Of a stretch of 7,352 bases of DNA, positions 5,818-7,352 are shown in pieces. The DNA comes from Burkholderiales bacterium (GTDB taxonomy: Bacteria; Pseudomonadota; Gammaproteobacteria; Burkholderiales; Burkholderiaceae_E): the NCBI GenBank assembly GCA_020348765.1, contig CP070753.1, positions 1,190,395 through 1,197,746 of the forward strand. Direction: 5' to 3'. Position numbers and translations under genes: made by a program. The stretch's first letter is position 1. Each line of letters opens with the position of its first letter. Under the pieces are notes generated by a model. That model saw only the letters and a list, made by a program, of their open reading frames with translations, made no database searches and was not told where the DNA came from.

Positions 5818-6435
5818 TTGGAACTGCTGGCCACCGTCGTCGCCGTCCTGATCGCCTACCTGATCGGTTCGATCTCGTTCGCGGTCGTCGTCAGCCGCGC
5901 CATGGGGCTGGCCGACCCGCGTTCATACGGCTCGGGCAACCCGGGCGCGACCAACGTGCTGCGCACCGGCAACAAGCCGGCCGCGTTGCTGACACTGGCC
6001 GGCGATGCCCTGAAGGGCTGGGCCGTGGTGTTCGTCGCGCAGCTGCTCGCGGCACGTTTCGGCCTGGGTGCGGCCGCGCTGGCCCTGGTGGCACTGGCCG
6101 TGTTCGTCGGCCACGTGTTCCCGCTGTACCACGGCTTCAAGGGCGGCAAGGGCGTGGCCACGGCCGGAGGGATCCTGGTCGCCATCAATCCCTGGCTGGG
6201 GCTGGCGACGGCCGCGACCTGGGTCATCATCGCGTTCTTCTTCCGCTATTCGTCGCTCGCGGCGCTGGTGGCGAGCGTGTTCGCGCCGATCTACTACGTG
6301 TTTCTGTTCGGCCCGCGCGTCATGGGCCTGGCGGTCGTGGCCATGAGCGCGCTGCTGATCTGGCGCCACGGACGCAACATCTCCAATCTGATCGCGGGGC
6401 GCGAGACACGCATCGGCGAGAAGCGGCGGCACTGA
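5818..6435 (+). CDS. plsY: Glycerol-3-phosphate acyltransferase PlsY
   Basis: PlsY is an inner-membrane enzyme that transfers an acyl group from acyl phosphate to glycerol-3-phosphate, making lysophosphatidate in the first committed step of phospholipid synthesis. The 205-residue product has the expected length and several hydrophobic segments. It opens with [17 protein letters not shown]. The two diagnostic cytosolic motifs are intact: GSGNPGATN (38-46) and H99 followed by [11 protein letters not shown] (KGGKG at 108-112). A C-terminal [15 protein letters not shown] stretch also matches the family. Translation starts at TTG 5818, supported by a strong AAGGAG and by alignment of the first membrane segment. 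It follows the YbaK-like gene by 64 bases, so it could be read from the upstream operon or its own promoter. It converges on tsaD with a 44-base gap. Confidence 0.96.
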   Translation: MELLATVVAVLIAYLIGSISFAVVVSRAMGLADPRSYGSGNPGATNVLRTGNKPAALLTLAGDALKGWAVVFVAQLLAARFGLGAAALALVALAVFVGHVFPLYHGFKGGKGVATAGGILVAINPWLGLATAATWVIIAFFFRYSSLAALVASVFAPIYYVFLFGPRVMGLAVVAMSALLIWRHGRNISNLIAGRETRIGEKRRH

Positions 6436-6479
6436 AGCGAAGCGCTGCCGCCGCGCCCCGGCGCGATGCCGCCTGCCGA

Positions 6480-7352
6480 CTAATCCGCCTGATCCTCGCG
6501 GCGGGCCGGGTCGGGGCAGAAGGCCGACGCCGGCGCGCCGGCCGGCGCCAGCTCCTCCAGCGGCCAGCGCGGGCGCACGTCGAAGTGCTCGGGCGGCTGC
6601 ACGGGCAGGCCGGCGGCCAGCCGCAGGCAGCCGGCCAATGCGATCATCGCGCCGTTGTCCGTGCAGAGCTCGGGCTCCGGGAAGTACACGCGAATTGCCG
6701 AACCGGCTTGCGCGGCTTGCAGACGGGTCCGCAGTTCCGCATTGGCGCCGACGCCGCCTGCGATCACGAGCCGGTCCAGCCCGGTCAGCGCGAGCGCGCG
6801 CAGCGCCTTGCAGACCAGCACTTCGACGATCGCGGCCTGCAGTTCCGCGGCGAGGTCCGCGCGCGCCTGCCGGTCGGCCAGCCCCTTGCGCACCTGGGTC
6901 AGCACGGCGGTCTTCAGACCGCTGAAGCTGAAGTCCAGATCGTCCGAGCGCAGCATCGGACGCGGTAGCGCGAAGCGTCCGGCCCGCCCCTTTGCCGCCA
7001 GGCGGGCGATCGCCGGCCCGCCCGGGTAGCCGAGTCCGAGCAACTTGGCGCTCTTGTCGAATGCCTCGCCGGCCGCGTCGTCGAGCGTGTCGCCCAGCAA
7101 CGCATAGCGACCGACGCCGTCGTCTCGCAGCAGCTGGGTGTGGCCGCCGGACACCAGCAGCGCGACGAAGGGGAACCGGGGCGGATCGGCAGACAGCAGC
7201 GGCGACAGCAGATGCCCCTCGAGGTGGTGCACGCCGACCGCGGGCTTGCCGAGCGCGAACGCCAGTGCGGTGCCGGTCGCCGCCCCGACCAGCAGCGCGC
7301 CGGCCAGGCCTGGCCCCTCGGTGAATGCGATCGCATCGATGTCGCCGACACG
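6480..7352 (-). CDS. tsaD: tRNA N6-adenosine threonylcarbamoyltransferase TsaD, N-terminus missing
   Basis: This ASKHA-fold enzyme transfers the threonylcarbamoyl group to A37 of ANN-decoding tRNAs (t6A), working with TsaB and TsaE. The visible 290 residues run off the window at 7352. Counting against E. coli TsaD, about 68 N-terminal residues are missing. The metal-binding HHLEGH pair (equivalent to His111 and His115) and the Asp in CTDNGAMIA (equivalent to Asp300) are present. So are [39 protein letters not shown] and the GGVGAN loop. The stop is TAG (6480-6482 on the plus strand). After RWPLEEL the protein runs on about 20 residues longer than E. coli TsaD, with a Pro/Ala-rich then acidic end (REDQAD). 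This is probably an unstructured tail. Confidence 0.97.
   Translation of the reverse strand, partial: RVGDIDAIAFTEGPGLAGALLVGAATGTALAFALGKPAVGVHHLEGHLLSPLLSADPPRFPFVALLVSGGHTQLLRDDGVGRYALLGDTLDDAAGEAFDKSAKLLGLGYPGGPAIARLAAKGRAGRFALPRPMLRSDDLDFSFSGLKTAVLTQVRKGLADRQARADLAAELQAAIVEVLVCKALRALALTGLDRLVIAGGVGANAELRTRLQAAQAGSAIRVYFPEPELCTDNGAMIALAGCLRLAAGLPVQPPEHFDVRPRWPLEELAPAGAPASAFCPDPARREDQAD

Noticed and set aside
6452..6465. Short hairpin CGCGC/GCGCG in the plsY-tsaD gap as a bidirectional terminator.
   Set aside because: It has only 5 base pairs and no T run on either strand; expected by chance at this GC content.

Overview
The window is about 7.35 kb of very GC-rich DNA, densely packed with genes. 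Gene content (hpaE/hpaD, a YdjM-like DUF457 protein, a GNAT/C39 fusion next to a RimK-like ATP-grasp, a YbaK-like deacylase, plsY, tsaD) fits a high-GC proteobacterium, most likely a gammaproteobacterium. I cannot place it more precisely from sequence alone. The strong GC bias leaves long open frames on the wrong strand and in wrong phases; these were discarded.

Layout. (1) 1-1146, plus strand: the 3' end of hpaE and a complete hpaD, two consecutive enzymes of homoprotocatechuate (3,4-dihydroxyphenylacetate) meta-cleavage. An A/T-richer pair of tandem repeats of the GGGGTCAGAGTACATTTT type sits between them. (2) 1147-1342: a GC-rich spacer with hairpin potential. (3) 1343-2365: a membrane-bound DUF457/YdjM-type predicted metal-dependent hydrolase. 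(4) 2366-2485: a short spacer with a candidate promoter, a perfect palindrome and a 13-codon frame that overlaps the next start codon. (5) 2486-5753: a probable operon encoding a GNAT acetyltransferase fused to a C39-like cysteine peptidase, a RimK-like ATP-grasp ligase with an RLAN N-terminal domain, and a YbaK-like aminoacyl-tRNA deacylase. (6) 5818-6435: plsY with a TTG start and a good ribosome binding site. (7) 6480-7352, minus strand: tsaD, convergent with plsY and cut by the window end.

How the genes fit together. HpaD opens the catechol ring and HpaE oxidises the resulting semialdehyde, so those two act in sequence. PlsY (phospholipid synthesis) and TsaD (tRNA t6A modification) are housekeeping. 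The most intriguing part is the GNAT-C39 / RLAN-ATP-grasp pair. An acyltransferase, a papain-like thiol protease or amidase and an ATP-dependent amide ligase look like a pathway that makes, caps and trims a small peptide or a peptide-like protein tag. The families are known, but as far as I know the product and substrate are not. All key catalytic residues I could check are intact.
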